Assembly: GCA_003556605.1 (NCBI GenBank)
Contig: PWQX01000097.1
Span: 1-38,300 of the forward strand
Direction: 5' to 3'
From: Spirochaetaceae bacterium
GTDB taxonomy: Bacteria > Spirochaetota > Spirochaetia > DSM-27196 > SLAA01
Length of the DNA stretch: 38,300 nucleotides
Below, piece by piece: positions 18,809 through 26,322 of this stretch (within the stretch, counting starts at the first letter, position 1; each line of letters begins with the position of its first letter). The notes beneath the pieces are model-generated. The model did no database searches. It had not been told where the DNA came from and saw nothing but the letters and a program-made list of their open reading frames with translations. The translations under genes were made by a program, and so were the position numbers.

Positions 18809-18985
18809 TATCGCGGGCCGCAGATGCGGATAGCGTTAAACTACCTGTACTTGAGTGAGCCTTTGCGGGTGATAGAGAGCGAGAGCATTGTTCTCAAGTT
18901 TACTGAAGCGAACAAAGCATTGCTCCTCGTACCGACTCCGGAGCAGGATTACTTTCATATTGTAATGCCGATGCAGCTTGACTAA
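18809..18985 (+). pseudogene. dnaN: C-terminal remainder of DnaN, in frame after the internal TAA
   Basis: Starting directly after the TAA, the same frame encodes YRGPQMRIALNYLYLSE, then IVLKFTEANKALLLVP and the diagnostic clamp C-terminus DYFHIVMPMQLD before a second TAA (18983-18985). Together with the 307 upstream codons and the stop position this totals 366 positions, the usual length of bacterial DnaN. An internal ATG (PQMRIAL) has no Shine-Dalgarno. Conservation right up to the true terminus suggests recent origin of the TAA or continued expression of the tail. Confidence 0.85.
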
Positions 18986-19009
18986 GCCCCGGCGCTATTC
19001 CTACCGCTG

Positions 19010-20191
19010 ATGGGTATCGTTTCGATCAAGACGGTCGGTTTCCGCAATCTCGCCGACGCTGAGCTCTTTATCAACGCGCCTGAAGTGTTTCTTGTAGGCG
19101 AAAACGGCCAGGGTAAGACCAATGTGCTTGAGGCACTCTATCTGCTTTGTTATGGCTCTTCGTTTCGTACCCGCAAAGACGAGCAACTCCGGCGTGTCGA
19201 CTCAGATCTTATGAGCGTTGCCGGACACATCGAAACCCAGGCCGGATCTTGTACTACTGTGATTGTGCGTCTGGACCACGATCGTAAGAGCATAGAACGC
19301 GACCGTAAGCCCATTCGTGACCGCAAAGAGCTGCTGGAGGTTATGCCGTGCATCGTGTTCTGTCATGATGACATTAGTTTTGTAACCGGCGCGCCGGAGA
19401 TGCAGCGCACATTCTTCGATCAAACCCTGAGCATGTACCAGCCGAATTATATCGACCTCCTGCGCCGTTATCGGCGGATTCTCAAGATGCGCAACAGCGC
19501 GCTCAAGCTACAGCAACGCAGGCTCGTCGATGTTTACGACGAGCAAATCGTTGAGGCTGGAGTCGACCTTCAAACTCGACGCGCACGCTTGATTGAAGAG
19601 TTCAACGTCACGTTTTCACAGGTTTTTCGGATGGTATCAGGACTTCCGGAGGACCTCTCGGTGAATTATCTGCCGTCGTGGAAGCTCAGCACTAAACCAG
19701 GAGCTCATAGCACAAAGCAGCACATGCGGCGCGAAGCCACCGATGAGTATGCGCAACCGGCGGGAACGCCGCAAAGCGAGCGTGCTAACCGGGTTGAAAC
19801 TGCACGGATGCTCTTGAGCGAGCGGCGCGAGCGCGATTTCGCCTTCGGTACCAGTACCAGCGGTCCACACCGTGACCGATTCGAGTATCGATACGCCGGT
19901 AAAGACTTCACCGAGATCGCCTCAACCGGTCAGGTGCGCTTGATATCGCTTATTTTACGCACCGCTCAAGCCGAGTTCTTTGCCCTCAAGACCGGTCTCA
20001 AGCCCGTATTACTGCTTGATGACGTGTTGCTGGAGCTTGATCCTCAGCGGCGTAAACGATTTCTCTCACGCCTTCCGCACTACGAGCAGGCGATCTTTAC
20101 CTTTCTTCCCGATGAACCGTTTTCGCGCTACGCGAAATCTGATACCCTGATTTATAGAGTACATGCAGGCAGCTTCCGTATAGAGTCGTAG
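19010..20191 (+). CDS. recF: DNA repair/recombination protein RecF
   Basis: This 393-residue protein is a RecF SMC-like ATPase that helps load RecA at gaps. Motifs are the N-terminal IKTVGFRNLADAEL, Walker A GENGQGKTNVLEALYLL, the signature-region STGQVRLISLILRTAQ, and Walker B PVLLLDDVLLELD (DDVLSELD in most homologues). The arm region is longer than usual, with a hydrophilic stretch at about 230-270 rich in charged residues. It begins 24 bp after the true end of dnaN, in the classic dnaA-dnaN-recF order. It is probably cotranscribed with dnaN and the downstream DUF721 gene. Confidence 0.95.
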   Translation: MGIVSIKTVGFRNLADAELFINAPEVFLVGENGQGKTNVLEALYLLCYGSSFRTRKDEQLRRVDSDLMSVAGHIETQAGSCTTVIVRLDHDRKSIERDRKPIRDRKELLEVMPCIVFCHDDISFVTGAPEMQRTFFDQTLSMYQPNYIDLLRRYRRILKMRNSALKLQQRRLVDVYDEQIVEAGVDLQTRRARLIEEFNVTFSQVFRMVSGLPEDLSVNYLPSWKLSTKPGAHSTKQHMRREATDEYAQPAGTPQSERANRVETARMLLSERRERDFAFGTSTSGPHRDRFEYRYAGKDFTEIASTGQVRLISLILRTAQAEFFALKTGLKPVLLLDDVLLELDPQRRKRFLSRLPHYEQAIFTFLPDEPFSRYAKSDTLIYRVHAGSFRIES

Positions 20192-20211
20192 CATCGTCGC
20201 AGAGGACAGCA

Positions 20212-20751
20212 ATGGAGCATCAAAGCAAGAGTGTCCGCGATCTCCTGGCCCGTTTATTCAGTAGTGTTGACGATCGAGCCGGCCGGCAGTACGTTGAGCT
20301 GCATCATAAATGGCAATCGCTGGTAGGGTTTGATATAGCCGCTCACAGCGAACCGGTGGACGTGAAGCGCAGCGCGCTCGTGGTGCAGGTTGATCATCCC
20401 GGCTGGATGCAGATGCTGCAAATGCGTGAGAAAGCGCTGATCGTACGGCTTCAGCGGGAGTTTCCCGAGCTGAGTATTACGTCATTGCATATGAAACTGC
20501 AGACTGAAACGAGCGCGGCTACCGGATTCCCTACAGATAGTGCGCCTCCTACAGCTAAGCCGTCTCCGGCCCAAGACGATGAAGCCGTGCCCGTGACGCC
20601 TGCAGATGCTGCCGCCGGTATTGAAAGAATCAGCGATCCGGTCCTTCGTGAACGGCTTGAGCGACTCGGCAAGGTAATTGCCGAACGGAACGCGCTGTCT
20701 GAGGACAACGGGCAAGACAATTCGGGTGGTAGAGAGGACAATCAAGGCTAA
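20212..20751 (+). CDS. DUF721/DciA-like protein (probable replicative helicase loader)
   Basis: This 179-residue protein has an N-terminal DUF721 domain (about 5-100) with the conserved HHKWQSLVGFDIAAHSEPVDV and LVVQVDHPGWMQML. The Pro/Ala/Asp-rich C-terminal tail is likely disordered. DUF721 proteins are DciA, which loads the replicative helicase in bacteria lacking DnaC or DnaI. The position directly after recF near the origin fits this. The tail differs from better-studied DciA proteins, so loader activity is inferred. It begins 20 bp after recF. Confidence 0.82.
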   Translation: MEHQSKSVRDLLARLFSSVDDRAGRQYVELHHKWQSLVGFDIAAHSEPVDVKRSALVVQVDHPGWMQMLQMREKALIVRLQREFPELSITSLHMKLQTETSAATGFPTDSAPPTAKPSPAQDDEAVPVTPADAAAGIERISDPVLRERLERLGKVIAERNALSEDNGQDNSGGREDNQG

Positions 20752-20803
20752 GCTAAGCAGACGTCCACACCGGCGGGCGCTAATTAAAGCATCAGTTCAT
20801 GCG

Positions 20804-20833
20804 TTGACACCTTGGCGACGTGGCAGATATACT
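20804..20833 (+). promoter_or_regulatory. Strong promoter of rpmH-rnpA
   Basis: TTGACA (20804-20809, perfect) is separated by 18 bp from TATACT (20828-20833, 5 of 6). The rpmH ATG at 20879 follows after a leader of about 40 nt containing AGGAG. This gives the ribosomal-protein gene a transcript independent of dnaN-recF. Confidence 0.8.
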
Positions 20834-20878
20834 GTTGATTCCAACAGAGTAATATCAGCACATAGCAGGAGCAGATAG

Positions 20879-21034
20879 ATGAAACGCACCTACCAACCCA
20901 GTCGCGTCAAGCGAAACCGGAAGCTCGGTTTCCGTGCGCGCATGAAAACAGCCGCAGGACGCCAGGTGCTTAAACGGCGACGAGCCAGAGGCCGCAAAAA
21001 GCTAACTGTAGCGGATGAGAAGAAACCCTACTAA
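20879..21034 (+). CDS. rpmH: 50S ribosomal protein L34
   Basis: The 51-residue reading frame is too short for the ORF track. It begins [22 protein letters not shown] and continues with [21 protein letters not shown], the unmistakable L34 sequence, with a short extra tail ending KKPY. AGGAG lies about 10 nt upstream of the ATG, after a strong promoter. The last 20 bp overlap the start of rnpA in another frame. L34 is a component of the large ribosomal subunit. Confidence 0.97.
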   Translation: MKRTYQPSRVKRNRKLGFRARMKTAAGRQVLKRRRARGRKKLTVADEKKPY

Positions 21035-21377
21035 GGACACGTCCAGTCAACGTTTTACCAAGCGTGAGCGCTTAAGAGAACGATCAGAGATAGATCGCGT
21101 GTTTACCCAAGGCCGAACAGTTAGTTGCCAAGGGATGAAATTGCGGTATATTAAGAATAGCCGGGATTACAACCGTATAGTAGTTGTACCCGAACGAAAG
21201 TATAAGAACGCCGTACGGCGTAACGCCGCCAAACGCGTCGCCCGCGAGCTGTTTCGCACTGCCAAGCCGAGCTTTTCCGGCGGGCACGACTGTGGGTTGA
21301 TCATGTTTGTCGGACCATACAGCTTTCACGATCGGCAGCGGCAGTTTTTGTATCTGTCCCGCAAAGCGGAGCTGTAA
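21015..21377 (+). CDS. rnpA: Ribonuclease P protein component
   Basis: This 120-residue basic protein is the protein subunit of RNase P, which matures tRNA 5' ends. It has the family core: [20 protein letters not shown] near the N-terminus and the RNR-type motif in [19 protein letters not shown]. It starts at ATG 21015 inside rpmH, overlapping it by 20 bp. Overlapping rpmH/rnpA starts are known in some bacteria and imply coupling. No yidD gene lies between rnpA and yidC, unlike many genomes. Confidence 0.94.
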   Translation: MRRNPTKDTSSQRFTKRERLRERSEIDRVFTQGRTVSCQGMKLRYIKNSRDYNRIVVVPERKYKNAVRRNAAKRVARELFRTAKPSFSGGHDCGLIMFVGPYSFHDRQRQFLYLSRKAEL

Positions 21378-21455
21378 GTGGTGTCCGCTTCCAACCCGCG
21401 TTGTCGTTTGCGCCCGGCGTTTACCACGACAATCTGAGCAGGAGACATATTAATC

Positions 21456-23240
21456 ATGGATAAAAACACGCTGCTTGCAGTGGTCCTCTCGGTCATCGTA
21501 ATTGCGATCGGGTTTTCCATTCAAAACGCACTGTATCCACCCGAGGAGATGGCGCAACCGTCTCCAACCACCGAAGAGGCCCCCACGCCCGAGGCGCCCG
21601 AACCACGTGAGCCGGCTGAGCCTCGGCCGGACGAAGAGCCGACCGAGCCGAGAATCGCCGCGGCGGCGCCTTCGTACGAGGTTGCGGCGGTAGAAGAAGA
21701 ACTTGAACCGGAGGAGTACGTCTACGAGAACGACATCTTGTCGGTCCGTTTCGACTCTCGCGGCGGAGACATCGTCTCGTTCCGGCTCTTTGACCACTGG
21801 GATAGTGATGAGCCCGTTGAGATGATCAAGCGCGGAGCTTCCGATGATCGTGCTTTTACCCTTGCATTCGGCGACGAAACCTCCGAGCCGATAGACGCGG
21901 TATTCCGGCGGCGTCAAGATACGGATGAGCACACCGTAGAGTTTTATCGCGATTTTCGCGTCCAAGACCGGAGCGCCACGGGCGAAAACGGCGAAGCCGT
22001 TGAACACGGGTTTCGTGTGCGCAAGATTTATCGATTTGCGCCCCGCGAGTACCTCTTTGAGATGGATATCGTGCTGGAAAATCATGGTTCCGGAGCTGTT
22101 CCAGTTAACGTCAACAACCGCGCCTACACCCTCGGGATCGGTCCCCAGATAGGGCCGAGCTGGCGAGAGCTGGACGGCCGTCACGAGTATCGCCGGTTTG
22201 ACCACTACGACGGAAACCGCGTAAACAGGGAAACCCTGCGCGCGGGCGAGCGTGAACGGCTTGATATCCGTCCCAACTGGATTGCAATCGCCGGCAAGTA
22301 CTTTGCCGTCATTGCCGTACCCGGCAACGTTGATTACGCGATCACAATCTCAAAAGACGATGTACCAGGGCTCGAAGAAGGCGCCCAGATGTACTTCAGC
22401 AGGCCGCCGATTCGCAGCCAGTTTCAGACCGACACCTTCCGCTTTTTTGTGGGGCCGCGTACCGGAGAGGCGCTCGCGAGCTATAACACTGCGCGTGACA
22501 ACGCCTTCGGCATTCGCAACCTCGACTTGGACGAGATGGTTGAAACTCGCTTCATGCTCGGCTGGCTCGAGGATATCCTCAAAGCGGCGCTCAATCTCAT
22601 ATATCGGGTGGTGCCGAACTTCGGTATCGCGATCATCATCCTCACGCTTGTGGTGAAGGCGCTGCTCATGCCGCTCACACGTAAGAGCCGTGACTCTATG
22701 GCGCGGATGCAGGAGCTCAGCCCCAAGATCCAAGAGCTACGTGAAAAACATAAAAATGAGCCGCAGAAGCTCAATGCCGAAACCGCTGCGCTGTACAAGA
22801 AAGAGGGCATTAACCCGCTCGGGGGCTGTCTCCCGATTCTGCTGCAGTTACCGTTCTTCATCGCGATGTTCGGGTTGTTCAATAACCACTTCGATCTGCG
22901 GGGTGCCACGTTTATTCCGGGTTGGATCACCGACCTCTCGGCCCCCGACTCAATCCTGAATTTCGGCGATTTCACGCTCCCGATGCTTGGCTGGAACGAC
23001 TTACGTCTGCTGCCGGTTATCTTCGTGCTCACTCAGATTGTCGCCAGCCGCTTCATGCAGAATCCGGCGGCGGGAAGCAATAGTCAAATGAAGATGATGA
23101 TGTATGTCCTGCCGGTTGTGTTCTTCTTCGTGCTGTATAACTTACCGTCCGGACTGCTGGTGTATCTGATCTTTTCGAATATTCTGATGGCGGCTGAAAA
23201 CATCATAGTGAAGAAGAAACGCGCGGTCGCGAGTGCGTAA
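21456..23240 (+). CDS. yidC: Membrane protein insertase YidC
   Basis: This 594-residue inner-membrane insertase has the Gram-negative layout. A first transmembrane helix (about 5-25) is followed by a Pro/Glu-rich linker (about 28-75) and the large periplasmic P1 domain (about 80-335). The conserved 60kDa_IMP core (about 350-590) contains LTLVVKALLMPLTRKS, then a charged cytoplasmic hairpin, GGCLPILLQLPFFIAMFGL, and MMMYVLPVVFFFVLYNLPSGLLVY. The functionally important positive charge in the first core helix is Lys here rather than the common Arg. It inserts membrane proteins with or without SecYEG. An AGGAG precedes the ATG. Confidence 0.96.
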   Translation: MDKNTLLAVVLSVIVIAIGFSIQNALYPPEEMAQPSPTTEEAPTPEAPEPREPAEPRPDEEPTEPRIAAAAPSYEVAAVEEELEPEEYVYENDILSVRFDSRGGDIVSFRLFDHWDSDEPVEMIKRGASDDRAFTLAFGDETSEPIDAVFRRRQDTDEHTVEFYRDFRVQDRSATGENGEAVEHGFRVRKIYRFAPREYLFEMDIVLENHGSGAVPVNVNNRAYTLGIGPQIGPSWRELDGRHEYRRFDHYDGNRVNRETLRAGERERLDIRPNWIAIAGKYFAVIAVPGNVDYAITISKDDVPGLEEGAQMYFSRPPIRSQFQTDTFRFFVGPRTGEALASYNTARDNAFGIRNLDLDEMVETRFMLGWLEDILKAALNLIYRVVPNFGIAIIILTLVVKALLMPLTRKSRDSMARMQELSPKIQELREKHKNEPQKLNAETAALYKKEGINPLGGCLPILLQLPFFIAMFGLFNNHFDLRGATFIPGWITDLSAPDSILNFGDFTLPMLGWNDLRLLPVIFVLTQIVASRFMQNPAAGSNSQMKMMMYVLPVVFFFVLYNLPSGLLVYLIFSNILMAAENIIVKKKRAVASA

Positions 23241-23254
23241 CGGAGACACCGCTA

Positions 23255-24145
23255 ATGACACATGAGTTTGAAGGTCGAACCGAGCAAGAAGCCATCGACA
23301 CTGCGGTGGTTGCGCTCGGTCTAGAGCAGGATCAGTTTGACATTGAATTGGTCGAGACGCATAAGTCGGGATTTCTGAATCTCAACAAACGCGTAACAAT
23401 TCGCGTACATATCCACGACACCGCGGAGGCGCTTGCTAAACCCGGCGAAGACAGCCGGCAAGCTGCGAAGCAGGCTCCCGAAATAAGCGCCGCTTACGCC
23501 GACACCGGTTTTGACCCCACACAAGTGGCTCGCCGGCATCAAAACGCTTCGCCTGAGAACGACTTCGAGCACGGGATGGTTGATTTTGTGCAGAATACGC
23601 TCGAGAAAATGGGTTATACCGGCGAGGTGGTGATTGCTTATCGCGAAACCGGGAAGCTTGGGCTGCGGATAGACTCTGAACACTCGGGCATGTTGATCGG
23701 CCGCAAAGGGCGTACGCTCGATGCACTGCAGCTTGTCGCTAATGTGGTAGCCGGGCGCCTCGACGGCGGTGACACTAAGATCATCCTCGATACCGAAGGG
23801 TATCGCTCGAGGCGCGAAGAAGGGCTGGTCCGGCTGGCGGAGAAGGTCGGCGACGAAGTCAAACGCAGCCGCCGGTCACAGCTATTGGCTCCGATGAACC
23901 CCTTTGAGCGGCGACTGATACACACCACGCTCAATAATGTCGAAGAAATTGAAACCGCAAGCGAAGGCGAGGGACTGTACAAGCAGGTGCGTGTTTCGTA
24001 TCGCGGCGGTGGCGGCGGACACGATGACGGTGGCGGGAGGCCTGGTAACGACACGGTTGGTAACAAGGCGGGCCGCTCGGATAACGGAAACCGGGGTGGT
24101 TCGCGTCGCGGGGCGCGCGGCCGGGGGCGGCGGCGTACGCGCTAA
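23255..24145 (+). CDS. jag: Jag (KhpB/EloR-like) RNA-binding protein
   Basis: This 296-residue protein has the Jag order. The Jag-N domain (about 1-55, EFEGRTEQEAIDTAVVALGL with SGFLNLNKR) is followed by a spacer, a KH domain (about 105-180, LIGRKGRTLDALQLVANVV), and an R3H domain (about 195-250, PMNPFERRLIHTTLNNVEEIETAS). A Gly/Arg/Asp-rich tail ends RGARGRGRRRTR. KhpB/EloR proteins bind RNA and affect cell elongation in Gram-positive bacteria. The RGG-like tail should add RNA affinity. It lies 14 bp after yidC, the usual partner gene. Confidence 0.93.
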   Translation: MTHEFEGRTEQEAIDTAVVALGLEQDQFDIELVETHKSGFLNLNKRVTIRVHIHDTAEALAKPGEDSRQAAKQAPEISAAYADTGFDPTQVARRHQNASPENDFEHGMVDFVQNTLEKMGYTGEVVIAYRETGKLGLRIDSEHSGMLIGRKGRTLDALQLVANVVAGRLDGGDTKIILDTEGYRSRREEGLVRLAEKVGDEVKRSRRSQLLAPMNPFERRLIHTTLNNVEEIETASEGEGLYKQVRVSYRGGGGGHDDGGGRPGNDTVGNKAGRSDNGNRGGSRRGARGRGRRRTR

Positions 24146-24183
24146 TTTCGCCCCCTTACAACGCGGCCCAGCTAAAGCGCTGT

Positions 24184-24255
24184 ACAGGTTACATATACAG
24201 CTGTCGTACTGATCGGAATTGAAAATAGCGGGATTTACTTATGTGAGTAACCTGT
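24184..24255. repeat. 9-bp inverted repeat ACAGGTTAC / GTAACCTGT
   Basis: ACAGGTTAC (24184-24192) and its exact reverse complement GTAACCTGT (24247-24255) flank 54 bp in the jag-gcvT gap. The right arm overlaps a DnaA-box-like TGTGGAAAA. It may be an origin-associated protein site or a long-range hairpin. Confidence 0.5.
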
Positions 24256-24495
24256 GGAAAACTTCAGAGTGTTCGCCAAGCTGCTGCACGATTTTGCGGC
24301 TCTACAATCGTTTCACAAAAGCATTAGGTGTACCGCTAATAAAAAATATCTATTTACTTTACTATCGTGGTACACAGTGCTAGGATTCGGCACGTAAACA
24401 TCTGTTAATCACCTATTCGGTTCACCGACTCAGCTACGCGACACCGTGCTGCTAATGGGGCATTCCAGCTGAGCTTGTGTATAAATTGTGGATAA
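24253..24495. other. oriC: Candidate oriC: DnaA boxes and AT-rich tract between jag and gcvT
   Basis: The 568-bp gap 24146-24713 contains TGTGGAAAA (24253-24261), TGTGTATAA (24476-24484) and the perfect reverse DnaA box TGTGGATAA (24487-24495). The last two are 11 bp apart, i.e. one helical turn. Between them lies an AT-rich tract (24336-24366, AATAAAAAATATCTATTTAC) that could be the unwinding element. It is the only perfect TTATCCACA match I found in intergenic DNA here. The dnaA-dnaN gap is the rival candidate. The rest of the gap shows no gene. Confidence 0.55.
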
Positions 24496-24700
24496 AACTG
24501 GGAGAACCCGCAACCTCCTTGTGAGTATTTGCCCGAGGAACTCCAACTCCTCAAACTGTCAAGACTATAACCCCATTTTTTTGAAATAGCACCGCATTAT
24601 CGCAGCGCGTGCCACAGTAGTAGCAGCTGTTTCGGGAAGGCATGTCCTTGAGATATGCTTCGACGGCAATTTTGGTTTGTGTGTCCTCCCAAACCTAGAG

Positions 24701-24716
24701 TATACTGCCAGGCATG
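24701..24716 (+). promoter_or_regulatory. gcvT -10 element directly at the start codon
   Basis: TATACT (24701-24706) ends 7 bp before the gcvT ATG (24714), with a weak TTGTGT (24677-24682) 18 bp upstream. Transcription would start at or just before the ATG, and there is no properly spaced Shine-Dalgarno. This suggests a leaderless or near-leaderless mRNA. Confidence 0.5.
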
Positions 24717-25820
24717 GAAACACACTTAAAGCACACCCCGTTAAGGGAATGGCACGTTCGGCACGGTGCTAGGATGGTACCGTTTGCCGGCTGGGAGATG
24801 CCTGTTCACTACGCGAGTGGGGCCTTGCAAGAGCACCGTTTGGTCCGCACCAGTGCCGGGATCTTCGACATCTCGCATATGGGCCAGCTTGAAGTCCGCG
24901 GCACCGACACCGTTGCATACCTCGAACAGATCATTTCCAGCACCATGGAGACACTGGGGGTAGGAAACTCGCGCTATGGGCTGATTTGCGACACCTCCGG
25001 TGCTGTGCTTGATGATCTGTTCGTGTATCGTCTGCCTGACAAATGGTGGATCGTGGTGAATGCTGCCAATACTGACTCCGACTATGCGTGGTTTACGCAG
25101 CATCTTAACAGTTATATGGTAGAGGTGAGCAATGTCTCGGACCAAACTGCAATGCTTGCGGTGCAGGGCCCGGCGGCGATTGAAATCATGGACGAGGTTT
25201 CCGGCGGCGCAGTTTCGCCGATCGCACGCTTTGCAGCGGCTGAATGCAGCATCGCCGGCGTGGTGTGTCTGGTTGGTCGTACCGGCTACACCGGCGAGGA
25301 CGGAGTTGAGCTGTTCTTGGACGCCGGCGATGCCCAAACGGTCTGGGACGCGATTCTCACCAGTGAAGTCGGCCGCCGGGCCGACCTCGCGCCGATTGGG
25401 CTGGCCGCACGCGACAGCCTCCGCTTTGAACCGGGTTTCGCGTTGTACGGCCACGAAATCAGCCGTGAAGTGACCCCGGTGGAAGCACGCCTCACCTGGG
25501 CTTGCGACCTCCAGCGCGACTTCATTGGTCGTGATGCCATCGCGGCGCGCAAGGAGGCCGGGCCGCAGCGAAAGCTCTGCACTTTCACCCTCACCGACCG
25601 CGGTGTGCCTCGCGAAGGATGCGAGATCTACGCCGCCGGTGCGAAGATCGGATCGGTAGTCACCGGGATGTTTGCCCCTACCGTTGAGGCATACGCGGGA
25701 AACGCGTTTGTCGACAGTGCATATGCCAAGGTGGGCACTGAGTTCGAGGTTGACATCCGCGGCAAGCGCAAAGCCGCTGTGGTCGTCAAGCGCCCGCTGT
25801 ACAAGCCGGCGTACAAATAG
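24714..25820 (+). CDS. gcvT: Glycine cleavage system T protein (aminomethyltransferase)
   Basis: This 368-residue enzyme transfers the methylene group from the aminomethyl-lipoyl H protein to tetrahydrofolate, releasing ammonia. Family motifs from the start are TPLREWHVRHGARMVPFAGWEMPVHY, GIFDISHMGQLEVRG, YGLICDTSGAVLDDLFVYRL, GRTGYTGEDGVELF, GLAARDSLRFEPGFALYGHE, and the C-terminal domain. Alignment to the family begins at METHLKHTPL, which supports the ATG at 24714. It is the first gene of the gcvT-H-PA-PB operon, preceded by the possible origin region. Confidence 0.96.
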   Translation: METHLKHTPLREWHVRHGARMVPFAGWEMPVHYASGALQEHRLVRTSAGIFDISHMGQLEVRGTDTVAYLEQIISSTMETLGVGNSRYGLICDTSGAVLDDLFVYRLPDKWWIVVNAANTDSDYAWFTQHLNSYMVEVSNVSDQTAMLAVQGPAAIEIMDEVSGGAVSPIARFAAAECSIAGVVCLVGRTGYTGEDGVELFLDAGDAQTVWDAILTSEVGRRADLAPIGLAARDSLRFEPGFALYGHEISREVTPVEARLTWACDLQRDFIGRDAIAARKEAGPQRKLCTFTLTDRGVPREGCEIYAAGAKIGSVVTGMFAPTVEAYAGNAFVDSAYAKVGTEFEVDIRGKRKAAVVVKRPLYKPAYK

Positions 25821-25852
25821 AATCGCAATCTAAACAGATACAGGAGATAGAG

Positions 25853-26242
25853 ATGACATTTGATAAGGATGTTAAGTACCTTGAATCACATGAATGGGCT
25901 CGCAAAGACGGCGATGTTGTAGTTTGCGGTATCTCCGATTACGCCCAAGACAGTCTCGGTGATGTAGTGTTTGTGGAGCTGCCGGAAGTCGGCCAAACTC
26001 TGAAAAAGGGTGACGCCTTTGGGGTGGTAGAGAGCGTCAAGGCGGCGAGCGATGTCTATATGCCCGTCAGCGGTGAGATTGTCGAGACCAACGGCGTATT
26101 GGAAGAGACGCCCGAGACGATCAATGAGGATCCGTTCGGCGACGGCTGGCTGATCAAGATCCAACCGAGCGACGTCTCGGAGTACGAGGGGTTGATGTCG
26201 GCCGAAGACTATAAAGCCTATACCGAGGGTTTGGAGGACTGA
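25853..26242 (+). CDS. gcvH: Glycine cleavage system H protein (lipoyl carrier)
   Basis: This 129-residue lipoyl carrier shuttles the aminomethyl group among P, T and L proteins. The lipoyl domain is complete: LESHEWARKDGDVVVCGISDYAQ, LGDVVFVELPEVGQTLKKGD, and the modification site ESVKAASDVY with Lys63. The conserved NEDPFGDGWLIKI follows, and the length is typical. AGGAGATAG precedes the ATG. It sits 32 bp after gcvT and 80 bp before gcvPA. Confidence 0.97.
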   Translation: MTFDKDVKYLESHEWARKDGDVVVCGISDYAQDSLGDVVFVELPEVGQTLKKGDAFGVVESVKAASDVYMPVSGEIVETNGVLEETPETINEDPFGDGWLIKIQPSDVSEYEGLMSAEDYKAYTEGLED

Positions 26243-26322
26243 GACCGCGCGGAGCGTTCGCCGCCATATGCGCCGCCTGCTCAGCGTTTCCGTCGGCGCA
26301 GCCAAGATTTCAAGGAGGAGCG

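Noticed and set aside
18809-18985. Frameshift as the cause of the short dnaN
   Set aside because: The conserved tail is in exactly the same frame as the first 307 codons, so a single in-frame stop, not an indel, interrupts the gene.
21378-21455. yidD between rnpA and yidC
   Set aside because: The gap is only 78 bp and has no frame with the YidD Cys-rich pattern.
24500-24713. Glycine riboswitch before gcvT
   Set aside because: I could not find the conserved aptamer segments, and the predicted transcription start leaves no leader.
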